DNA of 29,803 nt from Treponema sp. Lineage in GTDB: Bacteria > Spirochaetota > Spirochaetia > Treponematales > Breznakiellaceae. Shown here one piece after another: positions 7,350 through 15,733 of the stretch. The notes beneath the pieces were generated by a model. It was not told the origin of the DNA and searched no databases. It saw only the letters and a list, made by a program, of their open reading frames with translations. The stretch's first letter is position 1; every line of letters begins with the position of its first letter. The translations under genes were made by a program, and so were the position numbers. The stretch lies in contig JAISPH010000054.1 in the NCBI GenBank assembly GCA_031275035.1, positions 1 to 29,803 of the forward strand, given 5' to 3'.

Positions 7350-7378
7350 ATAATAAGACTAAATTTCCGCCCGGTCAA
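7350..7378 (-). promoter_or_regulatory. Promoter of the GerMN gene, predicted leaderless
   Basis: On the minus strand TTGACC (7378-7373) and TATTAT (7355-7350) are separated by 17 bases. Only six bases lie between the -10 box and the GTG start codon, so transcription would start at or next to the start codon. Confidence 0.5.
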
Positions 7379-7415
7379 TGTCCGCCGTTCCGCCTTAAAT
7401 CATCCGAATGAAGAA

Positions 7416-7568
7416 CCCCGCCGCAAGCAGCGGGGTATCTTCGTTCCAAAAGGAATGTGATTATATGTGGAGATACATACCACATTTCGTAGACGTTGCA
7501 CTGATTAACCGCCCCAAGGCTCCCCTGCGCACGCGGGCTCTTGGGTATGTACCCACGGACGAAATCAA
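7416..7568 (+). mobile_element. Dispersed palindromic element, copy A
   Basis: About 150 bp beginning with an imperfect GC hairpin (CCCCGC...GCGGGG, 7416-7435), containing a second imperfect stem (CCAAGGCTCCC...GGGCTCTTGG near 7514-7544) and ending with the palindromic core GGGTATGTACCC and ACGGACGAAATCAA. It matches the reverse complement of 29661-29803 at about 94% by eye (about nine differences in 143 aligned bases), and its tail matches 3624-3657. No transposase is encoded. It separates the divergent GerMN and mlaE genes and ends about 44 bp before the mlaE start. Confidence 0.7.
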
Positions 7569-7611
7569 ACAAAACACTAGCATGTCAGAGGTTGACCATA
7601 TACAATAGGAT

Positions 7612-8376
7612 ATGCTCCAAATCCTGATTAAGCGGCTGGAACAAATAGGAGAGTACTTTGTTTTTACCGGAGAAGTTACCCGCTCTTTTCTCCGGCGGCC
7701 CTTCCGCTTTGCCCAGTACCTTGCTGAAATGGAGCTGTTGGGCGTCAATTCGGTGGTGATTATCCTGCTTTCCGGCGGAGCCATTGGAATGATCTTCGCC
7801 CTCCAGATGGTAGCCCTGCTCCAGCCCTTCCAGGCCGAAATAGGAACCGGAGCGGCAGTGGCCATCGCCATGTCCCGGGAACTGGCCCCGGTGATCACCA
7901 CCCTCATGCTCATCGCTAAAAACGGTTCCGCCATGGCGGCGGAGCTGGGAACCATGCAGGTTACCGAGCAGATAGACGCCCTGGAATCCATGTCGGTAGC
8001 CCCCATTCATTACTTGGTGCTGCCCAAGGTTGCGGCTTCAGTACTGGTCTTCCCCATGCTGACCCTGCTGGCCAATGTGGTGGGCAGCCTGGGTTCCTAC
8101 CTTATCTCGGTCTTTCTCTACGGCATAGATGCCGCCAGTTATATGGACTATATGTTCAACCTCCTCAAACCCAGGGACATTTATATCGGCGTCATCAAGG
8201 CGGCGGTGATGGGCTTTATTGTGTCCACCATCTGCTGTTTTCACGGCCTCCGTACCACCCAGGGCGCCAAGGGCGTGGGGGACAGCGCTACCAAGGCGGT
8301 GGTCGCCTCCTCGGTGGCCATCCTGGTGGCGGACTATATTCTTGCCAGCCTTATGCTGAGGTGGATATACCAATGA
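7612..8376 (+). CDS. mlaE: MlaE-family phospholipid ABC transporter permease
   Basis: The 254-aa permease belongs to the MlaE/YrbE family, which moves phospholipids between the inner membrane and a periplasmic MCE protein. Family hallmarks are visible: a short amphipathic N-terminal helix (LIKRLEQIGEYFVFTG), GAIGMIFALQ, the conserved region AIAMSRELAPVITTLMLIAKNGSAMAAELGTMQVTEQIDAL, and several transmembrane segments ending in LVADYILASLMLRWIY. The length is typical. ATG 7612 fits the family N-terminus, but AGGA lies only one base before it, and a TACAAT (7601-7606) lies five bases upstream, so translation may be leaderless. It overlaps mlaF by four bases (ATGA), indicating coupling. Confidence 0.95.
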   Translation: MLQILIKRLEQIGEYFVFTGEVTRSFLRRPFRFAQYLAEMELLGVNSVVIILLSGGAIGMIFALQMVALLQPFQAEIGTGAAVAIAMSRELAPVITTLMLIAKNGSAMAAELGTMQVTEQIDALESMSVAPIHYLVLPKVAASVLVFPMLTLLANVVGSLGSYLISVFLYGIDAASYMDYMFNLLKPRDIYIGVIKAAVMGFIVSTICCFHGLRTTQGAKGVGDSATKAVVASSVAILVADYILASLMLRWIYQ

Positions 8377-9140
8377 TCGATCCCGCGGGAAAGACCATCA
8401 TCAAAACCAAAAATCTCCACAAAGCCTTTGGAAAAAACATAGTCCTTAACGGGGTTAATGTGGAAATTTCCGAAAAATCCATCTGCGCTATTATCGGCCA
8501 AAGCGGTACCGGCAAAAGCGTCCTCTTCAAATCGATTATAGGGATGATGAAACCCGACCAGGGCCAGGTTTGGTTTAAAGATACCGAATTGACGGCCCTT
8601 GAAAAAAAAGAGATGATCGATCTGCGGAAGTACTTCGGCTATTCCTTTCAAAACGCCGCCCTTTTTGATTCCATGACAGTCGGCGAGAATCTGGCCTTTC
8701 CCCTCAGGGAGGTGCTCCATATCAAGGGCCGGGAAGAAATCGCCGGAAGGGTGGCGGAACTGCTTGATTGGATAGAGCTGCCCGGTATAGAGTCTAAAAG
8801 GCCTGATGAATTGTCCGGGGGAATGCGGAAGCGGGTCGGGGTCGCCAGGGCCTTGATCATGCGTCCAGAGGTACTGTTCTTTGATGAACCTACCACAGGA
8901 CTTGATCCGGTTCTGTCCGAAACGATAAACGATCTGGTGGTCCGGGTAAACAGGGAGCTCCGTATGACCTGTGTGCTGATAACCCATGATATTCCCGCCG
9001 CCTTTCGTATAGCCGACAGGATAGCCTTTCTGGATCAGGGCCGTATTATTGCCAATGGAACCCCCGCAGAAGTGGCCGCATCGGATCATCAGATGGTGAA
9101 AGATTTTATCCGTATTTCATTCAGTGAGCTGAAGGTATGA
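8373..9140 (+). CDS. mlaF: MlaF-family phospholipid ABC transporter ATP-binding protein
   Basis: This is the ATPase partner of MlaE. Visible motifs: Walker A GQSGTGKSV, Q-loop SFQNAALFDSMTV, ABC signature LSGGMRKRVGVARAL, Walker B VLFFDEPTTGLDP and switch His in LITHD. GMRKRVG after the signature is characteristic of the MlaF subfamily. ATG 8373 is preferred over the in-frame GTG at 8361: it overlaps the mlaE stop as ATGA and has GAGGTGG 9-10 bases upstream. The stop overlaps the start of mlaD in the same way. Genes for MlaC, MlaB and MlaA are not in this window. Confidence 0.95.
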   Translation: MIDPAGKTIIKTKNLHKAFGKNIVLNGVNVEISEKSICAIIGQSGTGKSVLFKSIIGMMKPDQGQVWFKDTELTALEKKEMIDLRKYFGYSFQNAALFDSMTVGENLAFPLREVLHIKGREEIAGRVAELLDWIELPGIESKRPDELSGGMRKRVGVARALIMRPEVLFFDEPTTGLDPVLSETINDLVVRVNRELRMTCVLITHDIPAAFRIADRIAFLDQGRIIANGTPAEVAASDHQMVKDFIRISFSELKV

Positions 9141-10579
9141 AGGGATCGCAGTATGTAAAGGTTGCCCTTTTCTTTATCATCCTGGGCGCAACGGGAGGCG
9201 CCTATGTGATCATGTCTTCCGACGGCGTTAATCAGTTTAACTCCAAAATCTACGAAACCGTTATAGAAGACGCCACCGGCCTTTCCACCAATTCCAAGAT
9301 CTACCTTGCGGGAGTTTCCGTTGGAAAGATTCTCAGTATCGATCTGCAGGATGGTGAGGCCCTTCTGAGGCTTGCCTTCCTTAAAGACGTAAATGTCCAT
9401 GCCGACGCCCGGATCTCCCGGCGGGCCTCCTCCATATTGGGTACCTCCATCCTGGCCCTGGACCCGGGGACGGAACTGAGTCCCCTGATCCCGCCGGGGG
9501 GCCGTATCAAAAGCGACAAACGGGCCGCCGACATGAGCGCCGTCATGGGGGTGGTGGAGGATTTGGGGACCCAAATTTCGGGCATCCTCTCCGAATTTCA
9601 ATCCAATCAAATGGCGCTGTTGGCGGTATCTCTGGAAACCTTCAATTCGATAGCGGGAAAGGTTGACGCCCAGATGGATGCGGAACTGGCCCGCATATCC
9701 CGGATTCTGGAATCGGTGGCCCTGATCAGCGAAAGGACCGAGCGAATCATGGCGGATCAGGAGGGGGACATACGGGGTTCCCTTTCGGACATACATGGAG
9801 CGTTGAACAATATACGGCTTATCACCGATCAGATACAGGCGGGCCGGGGCAACGTGGGTCAGGTTATCTACGACGACAGGCTCTACAGCGCCCTCCTTTC
9901 CACAGTGGAAAAGACCGAGGTTGCGGTGGAAAAACTGCAGACCGCCCTGGACAGCATCAATACGGTGGCGGTGGACGCCGACGAGGTAGTAAAAAAAATA
10001 ACGGGGTTGGGAATACAGGTGGATACCAGGGCTCTCTATGAGCTCCGTTCTGAACGGGTCAGGGCCGGGGCGTCCCTCCGGCTGGAACCGGGCACCAATG
10101 ACCGCTGGTACCGTATCGGCGTTACCGGCGTACCCGAGGGCGTTTCTTCCCGGACGGTAAAGGAGACCACCACCGGCGGGGTAACCACCCGGGAGGATAC
10201 CACCGAGACCGACTATTCCTTCGGCATAGACGCCGAACTGGCCCGGCGTTTTGGTCCTATAACGGTACGGGGAGGCCTTTTGGAGAGTACCGCCGGCCTG
10301 GGCCTGGACGTACAGCCCCTGAAATGGGCCAGCATATCCGGGGAAGTGTTTAACTTTAAATCCGGGGAAAATCCCAATCTCCGGGGATTTTTAACGGTTT
10401 ATCCCTTTTTCGATCCCGACGGAAACAAACCCTGGAACTGGATCTACCTGCAGGGCGGCGTAAGCCGTATTCTGGATGACCGCAGGGATTTCTTTATCGG
10501 CGGTGGAGTACGCTTTGCGGACCGGGAAGTTAAGGGGCTGGTAGGACTGCTGCCGGCGGTGTCGGGCAGCGGGCTGTAA
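9137..10579 (+). CDS. mlaD: MlaD/MCE-domain protein with beta-rich C-terminal domain
   Basis: The substrate-binding partner of MlaE/MlaF is anchored by an N-terminal transmembrane helix (about residues 8-27). One MCE domain follows (about 38-115: TVIEDATGLSTNSKIYLAGVSVGKILSIDL, SSILGTSILALDPG), then a long helical region (about 130-300) such as forms coiled tubes in MCE assemblies. The last 170 residues differ from short MlaD proteins. They contain about eight alternating beta strands with aromatic residues (RVRAGASLRLEP, SFGIDAELARRFG, ITVRGGLLES, ASISGEVFNF, WIYLQGGVSRIL, DFFIGGGVRF), resembling a membrane beta barrel. At 480 aa it is about three times the length of enterobacterial MlaD. 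The MCE assignment is secure; the barrel is inferred from strand pattern. Confidence 0.93.
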   Translation: MKGSQYVKVALFFIILGATGGAYVIMSSDGVNQFNSKIYETVIEDATGLSTNSKIYLAGVSVGKILSIDLQDGEALLRLAFLKDVNVHADARISRRASSILGTSILALDPGTELSPLIPPGGRIKSDKRAADMSAVMGVVEDLGTQISGILSEFQSNQMALLAVSLETFNSIAGKVDAQMDAELARISRILESVALISERTERIMADQEGDIRGSLSDIHGALNNIRLITDQIQAGRGNVGQVIYDDRLYSALLSTVEKTEVAVEKLQTALDSINTVAVDADEVVKKITGLGIQVDTRALYELRSERVRAGASLRLEPGTNDRWYRIGVTGVPEGVSSRTVKETTTGGVTTREDTTETDYSFGIDAELARRFGPITVRGGLLESTAGLGLDVQPLKWASISGEVFNFKSGENPNLRGFLTVYPFFDPDGNKPWNWIYLQGGVSRILDDRRDFFIGGGVRFADREVKGLVGLLPAVSGSGL

Positions 10580-10582
10580 GAC

Positions 10583-11497
10583 CTAAAGCGGACCGGTTAC
10601 AGAATCCCGGCAGGTCCGCAGGTATTCCAGGGCCCGCCGCTGCCCCTCTATCTCCCGGTCCCCGGACCATTCCCCGTCATTCCAGCCCTCAATGTCAACA
10701 GTTCCCCCATACCCGGCTTCCTGCAGCAGGAAAAAAACATGCCCCCAGTCGGTGTCGCCCCTGCCAGGAAAACAGGATACGGCCCAGCGTTTAAGGCCGT
10801 AGAGACCCTTCTCCGCAAGCAGTTTCCGGTCAATCCGGGCATCCTTGCCGTGGACATGCATAATCCGGGGCAGCCATTCCCGCAGTTGGGGGAGAGGGTC
10901 CGCCAGGGCCTCGACCTGATGACAGGGTTCCCATTCAAGCCCCAGCGCCGGAGACGGGACGGCCCGGAACATCAGATCCCAGGCATCGGGGTTAATGGCG
11001 ATATTCCACTTCCCCGTTTTCCAGGTATCCCCCATGCGGCAGTTTTCAAAGGCGATGCGGACCCCCATCTTTTCCGCTTCCTCCGCCAGGGGCGAAAAAG
11101 TCCGCTTCCACTGTTCCATTGAGGCGGGAACCGGCGTCCCCGGAAGACGGCCGGCAAAACAGCCCACCAGATCCGCGCCGAAGTATCCCGCCGCCCCTAT
11201 CAGTTCCCCTAGGCCCCGCAGCGTTTCGGCGGCGGCCTCATCGCCCCGGAGGGGGTTCCCATAAACAGAAAGGGCGCTGATCTTTGCCCCCAGGAATTCC
11301 GCCGCCTCCCGCAGCTCCGTTCCAAGTCTTATAAGGTCCACGTCCCCTGTGCTTTCCCAAAAGAAAATCTGAAAACATTCAAAGCCCAGGGAACATAAAC
11401 GGCGTATCGTTTCCCCCGGCGATTCAAGTCCTTTGATCAGAGTACCTATGGGGATTTTGCCCCGAATCGCCGCCGGACCGGCCTTCTTATCCGTCAC
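10583..11497 (-). CDS. Xylose-isomerase-like TIM-barrel protein (sugar isomerase/epimerase)
   Basis: The 304-aa protein of the AP endonuclease 2/xylose-isomerase-like TIM-barrel superfamily typically epimerises or isomerises sugars with one divalent metal. Likely metal ligands are Glu in RIAFENC, Glu in LGLEWEPCHQ, His in MHVHGKDA and Glu in VDIEGWND. The start is GTG and overlaps the stop of the upstream dehydrogenase gene by four bases (GTGA), so they are coupled. It is the last gene of the eight-gene minus-strand sugar cluster and converges with mlaD at a distance of three bases. The substrate is unknown; pairing with a Gfo/Idh/MocA dehydrogenase suggests a keto-sugar intermediate. Confidence 0.87.
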   Translation of the reverse strand: MTDKKAGPAAIRGKIPIGTLIKGLESPGETIRRLCSLGFECFQIFFWESTGDVDLIRLGTELREAAEFLGAKISALSVYGNPLRGDEAAAETLRGLGELIGAAGYFGADLVGCFAGRLPGTPVPASMEQWKRTFSPLAEEAEKMGVRIAFENCRMGDTWKTGKWNIAINPDAWDLMFRAVPSPALGLEWEPCHQVEALADPLPQLREWLPRIMHVHGKDARIDRKLLAEKGLYGLKRWAVSCFPGRGDTDWGHVFFLLQEAGYGGTVDIEGWNDGEWSGDREIEGQRRALEYLRTCRDSVTGPL

Positions 11498-12609
11498 CGG
11501 GGCAGCCCTCCCGGAACCAGTTCGTTCAGGATCCGCTGTACCCGGAGCCCCTGTTCAAAACTGAAGTCCCCCGCCGCCGGATTTACCGGCCGGCGGTCCC
11601 CGGCGATATGGCGTTCCACGGCTTCGGCGAAGAGCTCATAGGAGGAGGCCGCGGGGATCCCCGCAAGGAAGCGGCCGTTTTTACACAGGGCCGGATCTTC
11701 CCCGGCGCCGGGCTCAAAGAGCTCCACGCCCTCCCGGGATTTCCTAAAGTCCAAAACGGCCCGGGCCCTGGTTCCATCCACCGTAATGCGGAAATCGTCC
11801 AGCGCTTCGGGAACGATCCAGCTTGCCCGGATATGCGCGGGAACAGCCCCGTCAACGCCGGGAAGATTCCCCCGGGCCTCAATTTCCACCCAGGCGCCGC
11901 CGCCCGCAAATTCCGCTTCCAATTTTTCCTCCCTCAGCCGGCCCGTTTCCATGGCTTCCTTTAACCGTATACCCCGGACGGCGTCTACCGAAAGGCCGCC
12001 GAACAGAAAGAGCAGGGCGTCCGCCAAGTGGCTCCCCAGATCGCCGGCGGCCCCGGCGGCGGCGGCATCCGGCATAAGCCGCCACTTCCAGCGGGATGTG
12101 GTATGCCAATCGCCCCAAACCTTGGTCGCCGCCCAGCCCTGAAGATACTCCGCATTTACCTTCACAAGGAGCCCAAGGCGGCCCTCGTCCAGGATCTGTT
12201 TCAGGCAGGACAGGGCAGGGGCATTCCGCTTGGAAAAATTCACCATCGCCGGACCGCCAAATTGCAGCGCCCGGCGGCGCAAATCCTCCGCCTCTTTCAG
12301 GGTACGGGTCAGGGGTTTTTCGCACAGCACCGGCATTGCATATTCCAGGGCGGCGGCGCAGCATTCATAATGGCGGCTGTCCGCCACAACGCAGGAAAGG
12401 GCGTTACATGTTCCGGCATCCAGCATTTCTTTCACCGAGACGTAATAAAAGGGAATTCCCATGCGCCGGGCAAAACTTTCCCCATGCTCCGGGTGATGAT
12501 CAATACAGCCGGTTACGGTACAGCCCGGAATGCGGGAAAATTTCCGCGCCTGATATTCCGCCATACCCCCCGACCCGGCAATAGCCAGCCGTACACCGGG
12601 ACCAGCCAT
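11494..12609 (-). CDS. Gfo/Idh/MocA-family oxidoreductase
   Basis: This is an NAD(P)-dependent sugar or cyclitol dehydrogenase. The Rossmann motif (LAIAGSGGMAEYQARKF) is at residues 7-25, the conserved Lys of the CEKPLTR motif near residue 95, and the catalytic Asp/His signature in GDLGSHLADALLFL near residue 190. The length of 371 aa is usual. A strong AAAGGAGG precedes the ATG. It lies 16 bp downstream of the LacI gene and overlaps the downstream TIM-barrel gene, so the three form one transcript. It is clearly distinct in sequence from the second Gfo/Idh/MocA protein at 18326-19498. The substrate cannot be assigned. Confidence 0.92.
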   Translation of the reverse strand: MAGPGVRLAIAGSGGMAEYQARKFSRIPGCTVTGCIDHHPEHGESFARRMGIPFYYVSVKEMLDAGTCNALSCVVADSRHYECCAAALEYAMPVLCEKPLTRTLKEAEDLRRRALQFGGPAMVNFSKRNAPALSCLKQILDEGRLGLLVKVNAEYLQGWAATKVWGDWHTTSRWKWRLMPDAAAAGAAGDLGSHLADALLFLFGGLSVDAVRGIRLKEAMETGRLREEKLEAEFAGGGAWVEIEARGNLPGVDGAVPAHIRASWIVPEALDDFRITVDGTRARAVLDFRKSREGVELFEPGAGEDPALCKNGRFLAGIPAASSYELFAEAVERHIAGDRRPVNPAAGDFSFEQGLRVQRILNELVPGGLPR

Positions 12610-12625
12610 CCTTCCTCCTTTTCCG

Positions 12626-13639
12626 TTACGGGGAACAAACCGCCGTAGATTCCCGGACTACAAAATCCGTATCAAGCCATTCCTGAACCGGCTCTTCCCG
12701 TCTTTTTTCCAGAATATCGATCAGAAGCCGCGCCGCCTGCCGGGCCAGGGCGGTAACAGGGTGCACCACCGTCGAAAGCAGAGGAAAAATATCCTGCACC
12801 GGGGGAAGATTATCATAGCCGATAACGCTTAAATCTCCGGGAATATGAATCTTATTAAGGGCGGCAAATTCCAAAACCCCAAAGGCGGCCCGATCCGAAG
12901 CGGTCATAATCAGGGTCGGCGTACCGGGCCGGGAAAACAGCCGCTGGGCCCCCTTAAAGCCGGAGGTCTTTGAAAAATCCCCCTGTTCAACAATGGTTTC
13001 CACCCCGAATTCCTTTGATAATTTATTGAAAACTTCCAGACGGTCAATGGCGTTCCGGTACTGCATGTCTCCGGTAATGTAGCCGATACGCCGGTGCCCC
13101 AAATTATAACAATGGGAAAAAGCCTTGCGCATACCGCTTTCCGGCAGGGCGTCCGCGCTGTTAAGATCTTGATGATAGTTATTGATGAGGACAAAGGGAA
13201 TCCCCGCCTCCCGCAGCCCCGCAAAGGGCCTGAAATCCGCCGGGGTTACCGCAAACAAAAGGCCGTCAACCCGCCGGGACCGGACCAGAACGGAGTAATC
13301 CTCCGTGGTATGATCCTGCTTGTCCAGAATAATGGTAGGGGCATAACCTTTTTCATCGGACTCCAAAGCCAGACCGTCCAGAAGCGCCGGAAAGTAGGAT
13401 CTTGAAAAGGGAGGGAAAGAACTGTAGGCGGGCACCACGAAACCGATATTGTTGGTCCGTTTCCGGGCAAAAAGAGCCGCCTGCCGGGAAGGGACATAGC
13501 CAAGACGCTGCGCCGCTTCCCGGACCTTCAGTTTAATCGGCTCCGTTATCAGGGAAGAGTCATTCAGCGCCCTGGATACGGTCGACTCGGACACTCCCGC
13601 CAGGGCGGCGACATCGGAGCGGGCAAATTTTGAGATCAT
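12626..13639 (-). CDS. LacI-family transcriptional regulator
   Basis: The 337-aa repressor has an N-terminal LacI helix-turn-helix and hinge (residues 1-60: RSDVAALAGVSESTVSRALND, REAAQRLGYVPSRQAA) and a periplasmic-binding-like effector domain (about 65-335: NIGFVVPAY, GLLFAVTP, GHRRIGYITGD, SDRAAFGVLEFA, LSVIGYDNLP). The family binds palindromes with a central CG; the perfect palindrome at 19512-19525 in front of this cluster is the obvious candidate operator. The gene follows a strong terminator after the binding-protein gene, so it is expressed by read-through or by its own promoter, which I could not identify. The effector is presumably the transported sugar or its metabolite. Confidence 0.94.
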   Translation of the reverse strand: MISKFARSDVAALAGVSESTVSRALNDSSLITEPIKLKVREAAQRLGYVPSRQAALFARKRTNNIGFVVPAYSSFPPFSRSYFPALLDGLALESDEKGYAPTIILDKQDHTTEDYSVLVRSRRVDGLLFAVTPADFRPFAGLREAGIPFVLINNYHQDLNSADALPESGMRKAFSHCYNLGHRRIGYITGDMQYRNAIDRLEVFNKLSKEFGVETIVEQGDFSKTSGFKGAQRLFSRPGTPTLIMTASDRAAFGVLEFAALNKIHIPGDLSVIGYDNLPPVQDIFPLLSTVVHPVTALARQAARLLIDILEKRREEPVQEWLDTDFVVRESTAVCSP

Positions 13640-13664
13640 GGCTATTCCTCAGCCTGTAACGCAT

Positions 13665-13696
13665 AAAAAACCCCGCAAATGGTTGTCTGCGGGGTT
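13665..13696 (-). terminator. Intrinsic terminator after the sugar-binding protein gene
   Basis: On the minus strand the arms AACCCCGCA and TGCGGGGTT pair perfectly (nine bp, 10-base loop), and the descending arm runs into a stretch of T's (plus-strand A's 13665-13670). It lies about 20 bases past the binding-protein stop and separates the transport genes from the lacI-type gene. Confidence 0.85.
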
Positions 13697-13718
13697 CGGT
13701 TCCTACATGAGCCGCAAA

Positions 13719-14720
13719 TTAGTACGTTGAATCAGGATTGTAATACTGATCTACATTGGACTTGTCCACAAGCCCGGAGGGAATTATCACCGTAGTCGGG
13801 GAGCTGGCGGTATGGAAGGCGTCGCTCTTCTTGCCGGTAGCCACATCCACCGCATACTGAATCCCGTCGGCTATCATCGAGGGGTGGTACAGGGTCGTCG
13901 CCCGGACCAGGGGATCCCCGGCCTTGATCATCTCGAATACCGCCTTCGAGCCTCCCCCGCCGAAGACGATCTTGATATCATTCCTGCCGGACTCCTTAAT
14001 TGCCTGGAGCGCCCCGAGCATGGCGTCATCGTCCTGGCAGAAGACCGCATCGATCTTGGGAAACATCTGCAGCTGGATTTCCATCAGTTTAAGGGAATCC
14101 TGGGGAGAGAAATTGGCAAACTGATATTTATCCTTTCCCTCCAGGTTCACTAGGGAAGGTTCCTTGTTCATTTCGGCAAAGAAGGCTTCCATCCGCTGGG
14201 TGTCGATCAGGATGGGAAGTCCGCCCTGGACCACATAGTTGGTAAGCCCTTCTTTCTTCATTTGGGCGGCAAGATATTTGCCGCTTTCCCGCCCCATGCC
14301 GGGATTGTCGCCCGCGAGATAGACGTACCCAAAGTTACCCGGCTCAAGGCCCCGGTCAACCACGATACACCGTATGCCCTGATCGTGGACCTGCCGGACG
14401 ATGGGGGACAAGGGGGCCGATTCGTGGGGAAGGATGACGAGATAATTCATTCCCCAGGTTACCAGGTTTTCCACATCCGCAACCTGTGCTGTGGGATTGG
14501 CCGAATGGACAACCCGGAATTCTACCTTGTCGGCGTACTGGGATGAGAGCTCCTTAACTTTAAAATCCGCCCACCAGCCGATGCCGCCGGTCCAGCCGTG
14601 GTCCGCGGTGGGTACGGCGACGCCGATTTTGACTTTACCGCCGCCCTGTGCGCCGCCCTTGGCAAATACCAAGCCGCATGCGGTAAGGGTGATGAGAAGT
14701 ACAATCGCCAATTTTTTCAT
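13719..14720 (-). CDS. Sugar ABC transporter substrate-binding protein (RbsB-like)
   Basis: The 333-aa exported binding protein belongs to the periplasmic-binding-protein-like class used by ribose-type (CUT2) transporters. The N-terminal signal KKLAIVLLITLTACGLVFA is followed by a Gly-rich segment. It could be cleaved after VFA, or processed as a lipoprotein at Leu-Thr-Ala-Cys; both sites are visible. The mature protein shows VKIGVAVPTADHGW, LVILPHESAPLSPIV, CIVVDRGLE, AVFCQDDDAMLGALQAIKESG and DIKIVFGGGGSKAVFEMI. GGAGG precedes the ATG. In transcription order it comes after the ATPase and permease, directly before the strong terminator, which is not the usual position for a highly expressed binding protein. 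Confidence 0.94.
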   Translation of the reverse strand: MKKLAIVLLITLTACGLVFAKGGAQGGGKVKIGVAVPTADHGWTGGIGWWADFKVKELSSQYADKVEFRVVHSANPTAQVADVENLVTWGMNYLVILPHESAPLSPIVRQVHDQGIRCIVVDRGLEPGNFGYVYLAGDNPGMGRESGKYLAAQMKKEGLTNYVVQGGLPILIDTQRMEAFFAEMNKEPSLVNLEGKDKYQFANFSPQDSLKLMEIQLQMFPKIDAVFCQDDDAMLGALQAIKESGRNDIKIVFGGGGSKAVFEMIKAGDPLVRATTLYHPSMIADGIQYAVDVATGKKSDAFHTASSPTTVIIPSGLVDKSNVDQYYNPDSTY

Positions 14721-14737
14721 TTCCTACCTCCAATTAC

Positions 14738-15733
14738 TTATTTATTGCTATTATATTGCAGCAATACAGCCGCAATGATCACCAAACCGCGGGCGGCCTG
14801 CTGAAGGAACGACGATACGCCCCCCAGGACAAGCATATTGTTGATCATCCCCAGCATGACCGCGCCAATCACCGTACCAATAATAGATCCCTTGCCCCCG
14901 GACATGGAGGTGCCGCCGATTACCACTGCGGCGATGGCCTCAAGCTCATAGCCGTTGCCGTCCCCGGAAGACTGGATGCAGTTGATCCGGGTGGACCAGA
15001 GCAGGGCGGTAGCCGCCACGGTAAATCCGGTAATGGCATAGGGTATAAGTTTTATAAATTTGATATTAATAGCCGAATACCGGGCCACCTGTTCATTGGC
15101 CCCCACGGCGCAGACATAACGGCCAAAACGGGTATTGTTGAGCACCACATGAAGCAAAACCGCCAGGATCAAAAAAACCCACACCGGAACCGGAATACCC
15201 AAAAAGACACCGGAACCGACCAGGGGATAGATCGTGTTGTTTGAAACAATATTCGCCGCCCCGGAAAAATATTGGATTAAGGATCGGAATATGGACATAG
15301 TTCCCAGAGTGGCGATAAACGGGGCTATCCGGCCCTGGGTAACCATAATACCGTTTATAAAGCCGGTAAAGGTTCCAAGCACCAGGGCGAAAAGAAAAGC
15401 GACGATTACTCCCAAAAGAGAATCCCCGGGGAAGGTGTTAAGCAGATAGATGGTAACTCCTCCCACAAAGGCCATCATGGATCCGACCGAAAGATCAATG
15501 CCCCCGGAAATAATGATCAGGGTCATCCCCAGCCCGATTATCCCCGTATAGGATTGCTGCCTGAGAATATTGGTCAGATTTCTAAGCTGCAAAAAATTCG
15601 GCCAGCCTACAATAGTAGCCAAAATAAAAAGCAAAACAAATCCAAGCCCGGTGGAATGTTCGCTCCACTTGAATCTGGTAGCATATCTTTTAAAACCGGC
15701 GGCCATTCCGTCGCCCGATCGATTATCGCTCAT
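14738..15733 (-). CDS. Ribose-type sugar ABC transporter permease (RbsC-like)
   Basis: The 331-aa inner-membrane permease belongs to the BPD_transp_2 family. It has a hydrophilic N-terminus of about 25 residues, then eight to ten hydrophobic segments. The family motif SGGIDLSVGSMMAFVG is near residue 75, ALVLGTFTGFINGIMVTQGRIAPFIATLGTMSIFRSL follows, and IAAVVIGGTSMSGGKGSIIGTVIGAVMLGMINNML is near the C-terminus. Its ATG overlaps the ATPase stop by one base (TGATG), so translation is coupled. It pairs with the ATPase and binding protein on either side. The sugar is unknown. Confidence 0.95.
   Translation of the reverse strand: MSDNRSGDGMAAGFKRYATRFKWSEHSTGLGFVLLFILATIVGWPNFLQLRNLTNILRQQSYTGIIGLGMTLIIISGGIDLSVGSMMAFVGGVTIYLLNTFPGDSLLGVIVAFLFALVLGTFTGFINGIMVTQGRIAPFIATLGTMSIFRSLIQYFSGAANIVSNNTIYPLVGSGVFLGIPVPVWVFLILAVLLHVVLNNTRFGRYVCAVGANEQVARYSAINIKFIKLIPYAITGFTVAATALLWSTRINCIQSSGDGNGYELEAIAAVVIGGTSMSGGKGSIIGTVIGAVMLGMINNMLVLGGVSSFLQQAARGLVIIAAVLLQYNSNK

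Noticed and set aside
7578..7606. Full promoter for mlaE between element A and the start codon
   Set aside because: TACAAT at 7601-7606 is a reasonable -10, but the -35 region has only a poor match, so I do not list it as a feature.
7408..7608. 66-codon open frame in element A, with a similar frame in copy B (29568-29765)
   Set aside because: The peptide similarity follows from near-identical DNA; the frames end differently, have no shared stop and no ribosome binding site, so I treat them as non-coding.
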